A stretch of 64,000 nucleotides of DNA from NCBI GenBank assembly GCA_963973455.1, contig CAXAZF010000007.1, positions 124,001 through 188,000 of the forward strand, read 5' to 3'. Made by a program: the position numbers and the translations under genes. Below are positions 52,644 to 61,857 of this stretch, piece after piece (positions within the stretch are counted from its first letter, which is position 1; each line of letters opens with the position of its first letter). Origin of the DNA: Marixanthomonas sp002364245. GTDB taxonomy: Bacteria; Bacteroidota; Bacteroidia; Flavobacteriales; Flavobacteriaceae. The notes beneath the pieces are model-generated. The model ran no database searches. It was not told where the DNA came from and was given only the letters and a program-made list of their open reading frames with translations.

Positions 52644-52710
52644 GTTAAACCCAAGCAAATCAAACGAACACTTCACTACAATTTTAGTATTTTTATAAAA
52701 AGCCTTTATA

Positions 52711-53133
52711 ATGAAGTATTTTATATTTTTTATAGCAATTTCATTGGCCATTTACAGTTGTGATTCCACCAAGTCTACAATGAAAGGTGAAACCAATACT
52801 TCAATGACCGAGAATGATACGGTACGTATTGCAAACGATAGCTTAGAGTACGAGATAATAATCATCGAGCCCGGCTTTAATTCTTGGCTTATTACCCAAA
52901 AACCCCGAGGATATTATGGCTTAAATTATTTAGAAAACAAAAACCAGTTTTTTGTATCAGAATACAATGCACGTGTACGTAATCCACAACGGTATTCTTC
53001 TAACTTATATCCCCAAGAAATAAATTATAGCTATAATACTGATTATGGATATGAAGTAAATTACCTACTTTATAATTACTTTGTGTATTTTCAGCAGAAG
53101 TATAATCAGAAATTACCGGGCGGACGAAGATGA
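52711..53133 (+). CDS. DUF6146 lipoprotein
   Basis: 140 residues, lipoprotein signal ending AIYSCDS (Cys 17). The body is rich in Tyr and Asn (YEIIIIEPGFNSWLITQKPRGYYG, NYLLYNYFVYFQQKYNQKLP), which is the DUF6146 pattern known only from Bacteroidota. First gene of a four-gene cluster; its stop overlaps the next start by four bases (ATGA). Confidence 0.82.
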   Translation: MKYFIFFIAISLAIYSCDSTKSTMKGETNTSMTENDTVRIANDSLEYEIIIIEPGFNSWLITQKPRGYYGLNYLENKNQFFVSEYNARVRNPQRYSSNLYPQEINYSYNTDYGYEVNYLLYNYFVYFQQKYNQKLPGGRR

Positions 53134-53435
53134 GAAAATTAAAACAACGCTGGAATATAACTTCCAATTGGCAACTTACCGTAATTTTTATTGTCTTTGC
53201 GATAACCGGAAGCACTTCTGCTAAATTAGCTGCCCCATTAACTGAAGCAATAGGCATAACAAGTGATAATGGCTGGTATATTTACTGGCCAATCAGAATT
53301 TTAATCATATTTCCCGCCTATCAAGTTTTATTGGTTTTCTTCGGCTGGCTATTTGGAGAGTTCCATTTTTTTTGGAACTTTGAAAAAAAAATGCTTCGAA
53401 GCATGAAACTTGGTTTTTTAATACCTAATGAGTAG
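53130..53435 (+). CDS. DUF6787 small membrane protein
   Basis: 101 residues. It starts RKLKQRWNITSNWQLTVIFIVFAITGSTSAKLA (first membrane helix about 16-36); the second helix is near 51-75, and the C-terminus FHFFWNFEKKMLRSMKLGFLI is conserved. It is cotranscribed with the DUF6146 lipoprotein in many flavobacteria; overlap of four bases here and eight with the next gene. Function unknown. Confidence 0.85.
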   Translation: MRKLKQRWNITSNWQLTVIFIVFAITGSTSAKLAAPLTEAIGITSDNGWYIYWPIRILIIFPAYQVLLVFFGWLFGEFHFFWNFEKKMLRSMKLGFLIPNE

Positions 53436-53754
53436 CTATAAACACTTTTTGAAACTATCATTATCAGTCCTATTAATAGGGCTTTTGTGGTTTCCATTAG
53501 TTGTTCAATTTGCTCATATTTTTGAAGAACATGAGCATAAACCTTGTGAAGACCTAACAACACACCTTCACGAAAAGCAACTAGATTGTTCTTTATTTGA
53601 TTTTCATTTTTCAAATTTTAACTACACAGTAGTTACCTACCCAGAGTTTTATAGTGAAGTAAAACCAGCTAAATTAGAAACTCGCTATTTTTCAGTAGAA
53701 GTAAATAACGCTACTACACCCTATTATGTAAGAGGACCACCTAGTCTTTCCTAG
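53428..53754 (+). CDS. Exported His-rich small protein, probable metal-related
   Basis: 108 residues. One N-terminal hydrophobic segment (LKLSLSVLLIGLLWFPLVVQFAHIF) is followed by HIFEEHEHKPCEDLTTHLHEKQLDC, a cluster of His, Glu and two Cys that could bind zinc or copper. The rest is strand-rich. No family is known to me. It sits directly in front of the TonB receptor with a His/Asp/Glu loop, and the overlapping starts and stops point to one transcript. Confidence 0.72.
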   Translation: MSSYKHFLKLSLSVLLIGLLWFPLVVQFAHIFEEHEHKPCEDLTTHLHEKQLDCSLFDFHFSNFNYTVVTYPEFYSEVKPAKLETRYFSVEVNNATTPYYVRGPPSLS

Positions 53755-53794
53755 TTTTAAGTACACATTTTTAAATAAATTAAACTAAGAAAGT

Positions 53795-56119
53795 ATGAAA
53801 TTATACACATGCTTGCTATTGGTATTTATCATGGGCATTACCACTGCAAGCGCACAAAATATAATACAAGGTTCGGTAACAACAGAAGAAACAAACCAAC
53901 CTTTGCCCGCAACCATTTATCTTCCACAACTTGAAAAAGGTACAGTCGCTACATTGGACGGAAACTACGAAATCACAAATGTTCCATCAGGAAACTATAC
54001 AATCGTCTTTTCGTATTTAGGTTATGCGACTGTTTCTAAAAAAATTCAAGTTTCTGAAAATACATTGGTAACCGAAAATATTCAATTAACAGAAAGCGCC
54101 GTAGAAATGGAAGAGGTAATTATTTCAACCCCTTTCCACAAGTTACAAGGCGACAATGTTATGAAAGTTGAACGCGTTAGCGTAAACGAATTGCTTTCTA
54201 AAGGAAGTACTACCCTCGCTGAAGGTATCACGAATATCCCAGGTGTAGAAAGCATTAGTACTGGTACCGGTATTGGAAAGCCTGTAATACGAGGTTTAAG
54301 TTCCAATAGAGTATTAACCTATACACAAGGAGTTCGATTGGAAAATCAACAATTTGGTGAAGAACACGGACTTGGCATTAACAGTGCCGGAGTTGAAAGT
54401 GTAGAAGTTATAAAGGGCCCTGCATCTCTACTTTATGGTAGTGATGCTTTAGGAGGTGTGTTATATATAAATCCGGAGCGTTTTGCACAAAGTAATGAAC
54501 TACATGCTGACATTCAAGGAAATTATTTTTCAAACACATTGGGCTCTTCAACTAATGCGGGTGTTCAGTTATCTGGAGATAAATTAAAATTCCTTGCTCG
54601 CGGAGGTTATAGTATCTATAGTGATTATGAAACAGGCAACGGACAACGGGTAACCAATACTCGGTTCAACGAAACTGATTTTAAAACCGGTATTCAGTTT
54701 CAAGATAAAAAAGTGAAGTCTACCATACGCTATAATTATAACAGGTCGAATATAGGTATTCCAGAAACTATTGAAGAACAAACCACCAATAAAGAGTTAG
54801 AACTTCCTTTTCAAGAAATTGACAACCATATCGTAAGTTGGGAAAACTCGTTTTTCTTCAATAATTCTAGCTTGGATGTTAAATTAGGATATCAGCATAA
54901 TGATCGTAGAGAGTTTGAAGATCACCATCATCATGAAGAAGAGCACGATGGTGATCACGAAGAAGAGGAAGATCATGAGGGCGAGGAAGATCATGACGAA
55001 GAAGAACATGAAGATGAAGAACATGAACATTCTGAAGAAGAACCCGCTTTACACATGAAGTTAAATACTATTAATTATGATGTAAAGTATAATTTGCCCC
55101 AATTAGGAAATTTTGAAACTATTGCAGGTGTTCAAGGTTTATATCAAACCAACGAAAATTTTGGCGAAGAGTTGTTAATTCCAGATGCAACAACTTTTGA
55201 CATTGGTGTATTTGCAACTACACACTACCATCTTGAAAAAATTGATTTACAGGCTGGTTTACGGTTTGACAGGCGAACTATAGAAAGTGATGCTGCAGGT
55301 GTTCCTTCAGAAGAAGGATATTTCGCTGCCTTAGATAGAGATTTCAACAGCTTCAATGCTGCAATAGGTGCTAAGGTAAACCTTACTGAAAACATAGTAG
55401 CTAGAGTTAATCTAGCGAGCGGATTTAGAGCACCTAATTTAGCCGAATTGACTTCAAACGGGTCTCACAATGGAGCAAATCAATATGAAGTAGGAAATCC
55501 AGACCTTATAAACGAACAAAACTTACAAACTGATGTTTCTTTAGAGTTTGCTAATGAACATTTTGAGATTTTTGCCAACGGATTTTACAATTCGGTGAAT
55601 GACTACATTTTTATTAGTCCAACCGATCAAGTAATTGATGACGACATAGTTTACACCTACGTTCAGTCTGATGCAAAGCTATATGGAGGTGAATTTGGCT
55701 TACATATTCACCCTCACCCTTTAGATTGGCTTCATATTGAAAGCACTTTTGAAACAGTTACAGGAAAATTGAATTCTGATGAGTATTTACCGTTAATCCC
55801 TGCAAATACACTTAGAAATACGCTACGTGTTGAGTTTGAAGAGTCTAAATTTTTCAATAAACCAAGTGCGTTTGTAACGCTTCAAAATACGTTTGATCAA
55901 AATAATGTAAGCACCTTTGAAACTGAAACTGATGGCTACAATCTAGTTAGCTTAGGGGCTTCAAATGTGTTTAAACTTAAAACGGTTGATTTACAGTTGC
56001 AACTTTCAGTAACTAACCTATTGAATGAAGAATACACCTCTCACCTATCAAGATTAAAACCAGATGGTATTTTCAATATAGGAAGAAGTATTAATGGAAC
56101 AGTTAAGGTTAGCCTTTAA
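53795..56119 (+). CDS. TonB-dependent outer membrane receptor with His/Asp/Glu-rich loop
   Basis: 774 residues. Signal peptide 1-20. Carboxypeptidase-like regulatory domain about 22-100 (VTTEETNQPLPATIYL). Plug domain about 115-235 (KLQGDNVMKV, GKPVIRGLSSNRVL, EVIKGPASLLYGSDALGGVLYI). Beta-barrel to the end, last strand RSINGTVKVSL. Residues about 375-417 form a surface loop made almost entirely of His, Glu and Asp. ZnuD-type zinc receptors have similar loops, so uptake of zinc or another divalent metal is likely. Last gene of the cluster. Confidence 0.9.
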   Translation: MKLYTCLLLVFIMGITTASAQNIIQGSVTTEETNQPLPATIYLPQLEKGTVATLDGNYEITNVPSGNYTIVFSYLGYATVSKKIQVSENTLVTENIQLTESAVEMEEVIISTPFHKLQGDNVMKVERVSVNELLSKGSTTLAEGITNIPGVESISTGTGIGKPVIRGLSSNRVLTYTQGVRLENQQFGEEHGLGINSAGVESVEVIKGPASLLYGSDALGGVLYINPERFAQSNELHADIQGNYFSNTLGSSTNAGVQLSGDKLKFLARGGYSIYSDYETGNGQRVTNTRFNETDFKTGIQFQDKKVKSTIRYNYNRSNIGIPETIEEQTTNKELELPFQEIDNHIVSWENSFFFNNSSLDVKLGYQHNDRREFEDHHHHEEEHDGDHEEEEDHEGEEDHDEEEHEDEEHEHSEEEPALHMKLNTINYDVKYNLPQLGNFETIAGVQGLYQTNENFGEELLIPDATTFDIGVFATTHYHLEKIDLQAGLRFDRRTIESDAAGVPSEEGYFAALDRDFNSFNAAIGAKVNLTENIVARVNLASGFRAPNLAELTSNGSHNGANQYEVGNPDLINEQNLQTDVSLEFANEHFEIFANGFYNSVNDYIFISPTDQVIDDDIVYTYVQSDAKLYGGEFGLHIHPHPLDWLHIESTFETVTGKLNSDEYLPLIPANTLRNTLRVEFEESKFFNKPSAFVTLQNTFDQNNVSTFETETDGYNLVSLGASNVFKLKTVDLQLQLSVTNLLNEEYTSHLSRLKPDGIFNIGRSINGTVKVSL

Positions 56120-56124
56120 AAATA

Positions 56125-56160
56125 AAAAGCCTCGTAAGTATAAATTTACGAGGCTTTTTT
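56125..56160. terminator. Bidirectional rho-independent terminator
   Basis: A 13-bp stem AAAAGCCTCGTAA / TTACGAGGCTTTT with an 8-base loop, followed by T. It ends the receptor gene and faces a converging small membrane gene. Confidence 0.9.
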
Positions 56161-56176
56161 AATTGTCTAATAATTA

Positions 56177-56485
56177 TTATTCATTTACTTCCACTTCGAT
56201 TGTTTGAGGCACAGGGTCTTTTTTCCCTTGCCAAACAAAAGTGTATAACCACATTAATGTGAATGTGGGAATAAAGTCTGAAATTGGTAAAATCTCTTCT
56301 ACAAAAACTACTATAGATGCTATTTTTCCTTGTTCCCCTTCATACATGTCACTCATTTTTTTAGCTGCATATGGAGCCCAAATTATGTCTAAAAATGGGC
56401 CAATTACGGGTATAAACATGGTGACCATCCCTACTGCATCGTAGATAAGTCCTTTTTTTAGTATGGTATATTTAGAGTTTTTCAT
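56177..56485 (-). CDS. Small conserved membrane protein
   Basis: 102 residues with two or three hydrophobic segments (GMVTMFIPVIGPFLDIIWAP near 19-38, IASIVVFVEEILPISDFIPTFTLMWLYTFVW near 56-87) and an acidic C-terminal tail. The topology looks like that of small inner-membrane proteins; no named family is recognised. Single gene. Confidence 0.68.
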   Translation of the reverse strand: MKNSKYTILKKGLIYDAVGMVTMFIPVIGPFLDIIWAPYAAKKMSDMYEGEQGKIASIVVFVEEILPISDFIPTFTLMWLYTFVWQGKKDPVPQTIEVEVNE

Positions 56486-56537
56486 TGTATTGTTTTTCGG
56501 TTACTTACTGATTATAACGCAAAAAACCTGCCAAAAA

Positions 56538-57137
56538 TTATGATAAGTCGTTGCTAATCAGCTTAAGGAATTCATCACGGGTTTCAATTTTCTCAAATTG
56601 TCCGCGAAAACCTGAAGTTGTAGTCACGCTATTTTGTTTTTGTACCCCTCGCATCATCATACATAAATGGGCGGCTTCAATAACGACAGCTACACCTTGA
56701 GGTTTTAAAGTATCGTTGATGCATTCTAAAATATCATGCGTTAAGCGTTCCTGTACCTGTAATCTACGGGCAAAGACATCCACTACTCTGGGAATTTTAC
56801 TAAGACCAACAATATGACCATCTGGAATGTAAGCAATATGAGCTTTTCCGAAAAATGGCAACATATGGTGCTCGCACAACGAATAGAGTTCAATATCTTT
56901 AATAATAACCATATCATGATAATCTTCGGCAAACATGGCAGATTTTAATATCTCAGCAGGGTCTTGACAATTACCTGATGTTAAAAACTGCATGGCTTTT
57001 GCGGCACGCTCTGGCGTCTTTACAATCCCTTCGCGATCAACATCTTCCCCCAATCGGGTTAAGATTTCAGAGAAATTGCTTTTTAAATCGTCTGTTATAG
57101 ATTCGTTGTACTCTTCAAAAAAATTATAGGATGCCAT
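56538..57137 (-). CDS. folE: GTP cyclohydrolase I
   Basis: 199 residues. Catalytic/zinc residues in YSLCEHHMLPFFGKAHIAYIP near 86-106 (Cys and His), VGLSKIPRVVDVFARRLQVQERL near 112-135, and the second zinc Cys in EAAHLCMMMRGVQKQNSVT near 158-176. It opens GTP to dihydroneopterin triphosphate, first step of folate and tetrahydropterin synthesis. Its start overlaps the msrA stop by one base. Confidence 0.96.
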   Translation of the reverse strand: MASYNFFEEYNESITDDLKSNFSEILTRLGEDVDREGIVKTPERAAKAMQFLTSGNCQDPAEILKSAMFAEDYHDMVIIKDIELYSLCEHHMLPFFGKAHIAYIPDGHIVGLSKIPRVVDVFARRLQVQERLTHDILECINDTLKPQGVAVVIEAAHLCMMMRGVQKQNSVTTTSGFRGQFEKIETRDEFLKLISNDLS

Positions 57138-57682
57138 TAAGTAGTTTTAAGTTTATCGGAATAGTATTTATTTATTTTATCAATTTTCGGGTTGATAATG
57201 TATTGGCAGTACGGTTGTTGCTTATTTTGGTTGTAATAATCGTGATGATCTATTTCAGCTTTGTAAAAAGCATCTAGAGGTTTCACTTCGGTTACAATCG
57301 GGTTTTCAAACACATTTTTATCAGTCAGCAAGGTAATGAATTCTTCTGTTTTTTGCTTTTGTTCTTCCGTTGTATAAAAAATAGCGCTTCGGTATTGTGT
57401 CCCTATGTCATTAGCCTGTCTATTTAACGTAGTGGGATCGTGTGTTGCGAAGAAAATTTCAAGCAATATTTCAAGATTTACTTTTGTGGAGTTAAAGATT
57501 ACTTCAACAGCTTCAGCATGACCGGTCCTACCTGAAACAACTTCCCGATAGGCTGGATTTTTTATGGTTCCTCCAGCAAATCCGGGAACTACAGATTCTA
57601 CACCTTCAATACGCTGAAAAACCGCTTCTGTACACCAAAAGCAACCTCCTGCAAATACTATTTTATTATTTTCGTTTTCCAT
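57137..57682 (-). CDS. msrA: Peptide methionine-(S)-sulfoxide reductase
   Basis: 181 residues. Catalytic motif GGCFWCTEAVFQRIEGV near 11-27, GRTGHAEAVEV near 50-60, FFATHDPTTLNRQANDIGTQYRSAIFY near 79-105 and HHDYYNQNKQQPYCQ near 145-159 with a possible resolving Cys. It repairs oxidised Met with thioredoxin. No signal peptide, so cytoplasmic. Same operon as folE. Confidence 0.95.
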   Translation of the reverse strand: MENENNKIVFAGGCFWCTEAVFQRIEGVESVVPGFAGGTIKNPAYREVVSGRTGHAEAVEVIFNSTKVNLEILLEIFFATHDPTTLNRQANDIGTQYRSAIFYTTEEQKQKTEEFITLLTDKNVFENPIVTEVKPLDAFYKAEIDHHDYYNQNKQQPYCQYIINPKIDKINKYYSDKLKTT

Positions 57683-57788
57683 ATTTATTTTTCTTTTATA
57701 AAACTACAAAGTGTATTGTTGGCTTATTTCAGTTTAACAAATAATTAGTTTCTTATTTAAAAGGAAATTAGCTTTCTTTAAAAGATTA

Positions 57789-57819
57789 TTGTGTTTCTCT
57801 GTTCAAAACAGTACTTTCA
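57789..57819 (+). promoter_or_regulatory. Probable promoter of the LolD-like gene
   Basis: TTG at 57789-57791 and TACTTTCA at 57812-57819 with 20 bp between them fit the Bacteroidota -33/-7 layout, though the last two bases of the -7 box deviate. Its position favours translation from ATG 57837 over a longer form. Confidence 0.4.
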
Positions 57820-57836
57820 CGTTTTCTATATACGTC

Positions 57837-58496
57837 ATGATTTTAGCTGAAAACTTACATAAATACTACGATGACCTCCACGTGTTAAAGGGGGTTGCTC
57901 TTCATATAAAAAAAGGGGAAATTGTTTCGATTGTTGGTGCATCTGGTGCCGGAAAAACAACTTTACTGCAAATTTTAGGTACGCTTGATAATTCTGAAAA
58001 ACACGAAGGAAAACTTCACATCAACGGAATTGATGTAAAAACATTGAAACGAAAAGAATTGGCGAAATTCCGAAATGAAAATTTGGGTTTTATTTTTCAG
58101 TTTCATCAATTATTACCTGAGTTTACTGCTTTGGAAAATGTTTGCATCCCCGCTTTCATAAAAAAAACACCAAAGGCAGAAGCCGAAAAAAGAGCGAAAG
58201 AATTACTTTCCTTTTTAGGATTGTCACATCGTGAAGACCACAAGCCCAACGAGCTTTCTGGCGGAGAACAACAACGTGTAGCTGTTGCTCGTGCTTTAAT
58301 AAACAATCCGGCAATTATTCTTGCCGATGAGCCCAGTGGAAACTTGGATACTGAAAGTGCTGAAAACCTACACAATTTATTCTTTAAGCTTCGGGACGAG
58401 TTTGGGCAAACCTTTGTGATTGTAACCCATAATGAAGAGTTGGCTGAAATGGCGGACCGCATGCTCGAAATGCAAGACGGTAAAATTTTACGATAA
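57837..58496 (+). CDS. ABC transporter ATP-binding protein, LolD/MacB type
   Basis: 219 residues from ATG 57837 (MILAENLHKYYDDLHVLKGV). Walker A GASGAGKTT near 38, Q-loop FIFQFHQLLPEF near 85, signature LSGGEQQRVAVARAL near 139, Walker B IILADEPSGNLD near 160, and H-loop IVTHN. The strand and loop pattern is that of LolD, which powers lipoprotein release to the outer membrane, and of FtsE/MacB relatives. The permease gene is not next to it, so the exact system is undetermined. Confidence 0.88.
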   Translation: MILAENLHKYYDDLHVLKGVALHIKKGEIVSIVGASGAGKTTLLQILGTLDNSEKHEGKLHINGIDVKTLKRKELAKFRNENLGFIFQFHQLLPEFTALENVCIPAFIKKTPKAEAEKRAKELLSFLGLSHREDHKPNELSGGEQQRVAVARALINNPAIILADEPSGNLDTESAENLHNLFFKLRDEFGQTFVIVTHNEELAEMADRMLEMQDGKILR

Positions 58497-58499
58497 GTT

Positions 58500-59267
58500 A
58501 TGCGACGGGCAGAATTAAAACGGTTTCTCGATGAAAAAGCCGCATACTATAACCAACCGCTTTTTATTGAAAGTGACCCTATACAGATACCACATAAATT
58601 TTCAAAAAAAGAAGATATTGAAATAGCTGGTTTTTTAGTGGCAACCATCGCTTGGGGCAACCGAAAAAGCATTATTAAAAACGGGACACGACTCATGCAA
58701 CTAATGGGAAATTCGCCGCACGATTATGTTTTAAATTTTTCAGAAAAAAAACATAGTGAATCACTTTCAGGTTTTGTTCACCGTACCTTTAATAGTGACG
58801 ACCTAGTCTATTTTATAAAAGCGCTACAACATATTTACAAAGAGCATAATGGACTGGAAGCGGTTTTTTCAACCTTTTCTGAAGAAAACACGCTTCAACC
58901 CGCAATTCATCATTTTAAAAAGGTGTTTTTTAGCCTTCCACATCTAAAACGAACTGAAAAACACGTAAGCGATCCGTTGAAAAATTCCGCAGCAAAACGA
59001 ATCAATATGTTTTTAAGGTGGATGGTACGTAGGGACAATACCGGTGTTGATTTTGGTATTTGGAACAGCCTATCCCCTTCCCAACTTTCTTGCCCGTTAG
59101 ATGTTCACAGCGGGAGGGTTGCTAGAAGCCTTTCCCTATTAAAACGGAAACAGAACGATGCAAAAGCTTTAAACGAACTAGATAATTCCCTTCGTAAATT
59201 AGATCCAGCAGATCCCGTTAAATACGATTTTGCATTATTTGGATTAGGTGTTTTTGAAGCATTTTAA
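58500..59267 (+). CDS. TIGR02757 family protein
   Basis: 255 residues matching the TIGR02757/DUF2400 family: QIPHKFSKKEDIEIAGFLVATIAWGNRKSII near 23-54, SGFVHRTFNSDDLVYFIKALQHIY near 90, KRINMFLRWMVRRDNTGVDFGIW near 163 and the C-terminal LDPADPVKYDFALFGLGV. The family is helical and of unknown function. It starts 3 bp after the LolD-like stop, so they are cotranscribed. Confidence 0.9.
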   Translation: MRRAELKRFLDEKAAYYNQPLFIESDPIQIPHKFSKKEDIEIAGFLVATIAWGNRKSIIKNGTRLMQLMGNSPHDYVLNFSEKKHSESLSGFVHRTFNSDDLVYFIKALQHIYKEHNGLEAVFSTFSEENTLQPAIHHFKKVFFSLPHLKRTEKHVSDPLKNSAAKRINMFLRWMVRRDNTGVDFGIWNSLSPSQLSCPLDVHSGRVARSLSLLKRKQNDAKALNELDNSLRKLDPADPVKYDFALFGLGVFEAF

Positions 59268-59374
59268 AACATTATTGCTTAAATTATATTAGTAGGTTTC
59301 TTAACAAAATTTTAGTAGCTTTACATTATAACAAATTAACTTAAACGGTTTTTAAACCATAGGAGAAAATAGAT

Positions 59375-60577
59375 TTGATACAACCAGCCATTCCAGCCAA
59401 TGAGCAGGAACGACTATCGGCGTTAAGGTCATACCAAATGCTGGATACGCTTCCAGAAAAAGACTTTGACAACATTACCACTTTAACGGCAAGTATTTGC
59501 GATACACCAATATCCCTTATTACCTTGATGGGATCGGATCGTAATTTCTTGAAATCCCACCATGGAGTTGATTTACAAGAGTCCCCAAGGGATACTTCAT
59601 TTTGTGGACATGCCATTGTAGATACATCAGAGGTTTTTTTGGTAAAAGACGCTTTGAAAGACATTCGTTTTAAAGATAACCCTGTTGTAATAGAGCATAA
59701 CATTCGGTTTTATGCAGGAGTAACATTGTACAACCCAGATGGATATGCACTGGGAACACTTTGTGTATATGATACAAAACCAAGGGAACTAACCACTAAA
59801 CAGATTGATGCTTTAAAAGCCTTAGCCGCTCAAGTGGTAAACTTACTGGAAGAGCGTAAGAAGAACTTAATACTAAAAAAACTACAAAAGGAGCTCAAAG
59901 AAAATAATGAGCAATTAAAAAACTTTGCTGGTATCATTTCTCATGATATGAAAATGCCTTTGGCCAATATGATTGTTACTTCAGATATTTTAAAAAAGAA
60001 GTATGGAGAACGTATGGACGAACAAGGTGTTGAATATTTAGATTACTTAAAACAATCTTCATTTACGTTAAGTGAATATATAACTGGGCTGTTAGAGCAT
60101 TATGAAAGTGATAAAACGGCACAGAAGTCTTTTGAAGAGTTCGACACACATCATTTGTTTGAAGAGATTGTTGAGTTACTTAATATTAATGTAGATTGTG
60201 AAATAAACCTACCCGAAGAAAATCTTGAAGTATCCTGTAACCGTGCTGCATTAGAGCAAATTTTAATTAACCTAATTGGTAATTCCTTAAAATATAATGA
60301 CAAGGATAAAATTGTCATCGATATAGATTGTAAAAAGAAAGAAGGGATGCTGTTTATCAAAATTTCAGATAATGGTGTGGGAATTAAAAGAGAAAAATTA
60401 AAAGAAATCTTCAACCTGTTTACTACTCTTAATACATTAGACAGGAATGGGAAGAAAGGAAACGGTATTGGGTTATCTACTGTAAAAAAACTCGTCACAA
60501 ACTTAGGGGGTGATATAAATGTTTCTTCAGAATTAGGAAAAGGCACAACTTTTGAGTTTTCTATAGAATGCAAATAA
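59375..60577 (+). CDS. GAF-domain sensor histidine kinase, copy 1
   Basis: 400 residues, soluble. GAF domain about 10-165 (DTLPEKDFDNITTLTASICDTPISLITL, FCGHAIVDTSEVFLV, GVTLYNPDGYALGTLCVYD), coiled linker, HisKA with His in FAGIISHDMKMPLANM near 190, and HATPase (NLIGNSLKYND, DNGVGIKR, GNGIGLSTVKKLV). The start is TTG at 59375. It is the only initiation codon at the family N-terminus and is preceded by AGGAG at 59361-59365, one of the few real Shine-Dalgarno sites in the window. No receiver domain or cognate regulator adjacent. Confidence 0.9.
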   Translation: MIQPAIPANEQERLSALRSYQMLDTLPEKDFDNITTLTASICDTPISLITLMGSDRNFLKSHHGVDLQESPRDTSFCGHAIVDTSEVFLVKDALKDIRFKDNPVVIEHNIRFYAGVTLYNPDGYALGTLCVYDTKPRELTTKQIDALKALAAQVVNLLEERKKNLILKKLQKELKENNEQLKNFAGIISHDMKMPLANMIVTSDILKKKYGERMDEQGVEYLDYLKQSSFTLSEYITGLLEHYESDKTAQKSFEEFDTHHLFEEIVELLNINVDCEINLPEENLEVSCNRAALEQILINLIGNSLKYNDKDKIVIDIDCKKKEGMLFIKISDNGVGIKREKLKEIFNLFTTLNTLDRNGKKGNGIGLSTVKKLVTNLGGDINVSSELGKGTTFEFSIECK

Positions 60578-60614
60578 AACCCAAGTTGCATTTACTTCGT
60601 AAATAGAGTAGCTT

Positions 60615-61811
60615 ATGACGATTCCTCAACCCTCAAAGAATGAAAAAGAGCGTTTAGATGCGCTTAAAGAGTATAAATTATTAAACACACAGACTGCACC
60701 AGATTTTAATAACATTACAAATCTTGCAGCCAATGTGTGTAACATGCCTATCGCTTTTGTTTCTTTAATATACAAAACTAACAATCATTTACTTTCCTGT
60801 TACGGCATCTCATTGGATAAAACCCCAAGAAACATTTCATTTTGTACCTGGGCCATTCAAAGCCATGAGAAGATTTATATGGTAAACGATATACATAAGA
60901 GTGAGATTTTTAAAGACAGCCCAATTGTAAAAGAATATAAAGTTCGATTTTATGCAGGTGTGCCACTCATTAACCCTGAAGGCTATGCTCTAGGCACCTT
61001 GTGTGTGTATGATCATATTCCTAGGAAACTCACTAACGTACAATGTGATACGCTTGTTTCTTTAGCAGAACAGATTGTAAGTTTATTAGAACTTCGGAAG
61101 AAAAACCACCAACTAAAGAATGCTGAGAATGAACTTATAAAACGTAATAAACAGCTTGAAAATTTCGCCCATATAGTTTCGCACGATTTAAAATCGCCGT
61201 TGGCAAATATTACGTCTTTAACTAGATTATTGCGAGATGAAAATGTAGGTAACTTAAAGGAAGACTCTTTAACGTACCTAGATTATATTGAAGAGTCCTC
61301 TTATACATTAAAAGAATACATAGACGGAACATTAGGCTATTATAAAGCAAATAGGCTACTGGATAAACAAAAAACCGATATATACTTGAAGGATTTTTTC
61401 GAAAAAATTAAAGAAATGCTCATTATCCAACAGGCCGTTTTTGAATATCCAACAGAAGGTATTGTAAAAAACATCAACGAAGCTGCACTTACGCAAATCG
61501 TACTTAATTTAGTTGACAATGCCTTAAAATACAATACTTCCGAAAGAACAAAAGTGAAAATAGAGTATGACAGTTTAGAAAACTACCATCAATTTAAAAT
61601 AATTGACAATGGGATAGGGATTGACAAAGCTATACAAAGTGATATTTTTGAGCTTTTTAAAACTACTGGCGTGAAAGACCGGGAAGGAAAACAAGGAACC
61701 GGTATTGGTTTGGCAACCGTTAAAAACTTAGTCAATAAAATGGGTGGAAGCATTTCCCTTGAGTCAGATATTGGGCAAGGAAGTACCTTTATCTTTACCG
61801 TAAAGAAATAG
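60615..61811 (+). CDS. GAF-domain sensor histidine kinase, copy 2
   Basis: 398 residues, closely similar in order to the preceding gene: N-terminal NEKERLDALKEYKLLNTQTAPDFNNIT, GAF with FCTWAIQSHEKIYMV and GVPLINPEGYALGTLCVYD, phosphorylated His in FAHIVSHDLKSPLANI near 190, and HATPase with NLVDNALKYNT, DNGIGIDK, GTGIGLATVKNLV. It arose by tandem duplication 37 bp downstream. In the GAF pocket FCGHAIV of copy 1 reads FCTWAIQ here, so they probably sense different ligands. Confidence 0.92.
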   Translation: MTIPQPSKNEKERLDALKEYKLLNTQTAPDFNNITNLAANVCNMPIAFVSLIYKTNNHLLSCYGISLDKTPRNISFCTWAIQSHEKIYMVNDIHKSEIFKDSPIVKEYKVRFYAGVPLINPEGYALGTLCVYDHIPRKLTNVQCDTLVSLAEQIVSLLELRKKNHQLKNAENELIKRNKQLENFAHIVSHDLKSPLANITSLTRLLRDENVGNLKEDSLTYLDYIEESSYTLKEYIDGTLGYYKANRLLDKQKTDIYLKDFFEKIKEMLIIQQAVFEYPTEGIVKNINEAALTQIVLNLVDNALKYNTSERTKVKIEYDSLENYHQFKIIDNGIGIDKAIQSDIFELFKTTGVKDREGKQGTGIGLATVKNLVNKMGGSISLESDIGQGSTFIFTVKK

Positions 61812-61857
61812 CAATTGTTTACTCAGCATTTTATATATTTGAGCAATAATCAATAGG

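Noticed and set aside
54919..55044. GAAGAAGAT/CATGAAG-like stretch as a DNA repeat array
   Set aside because: It is in-frame coding for the His/Asp/Glu loop of the TonB receptor, without regular unit length.
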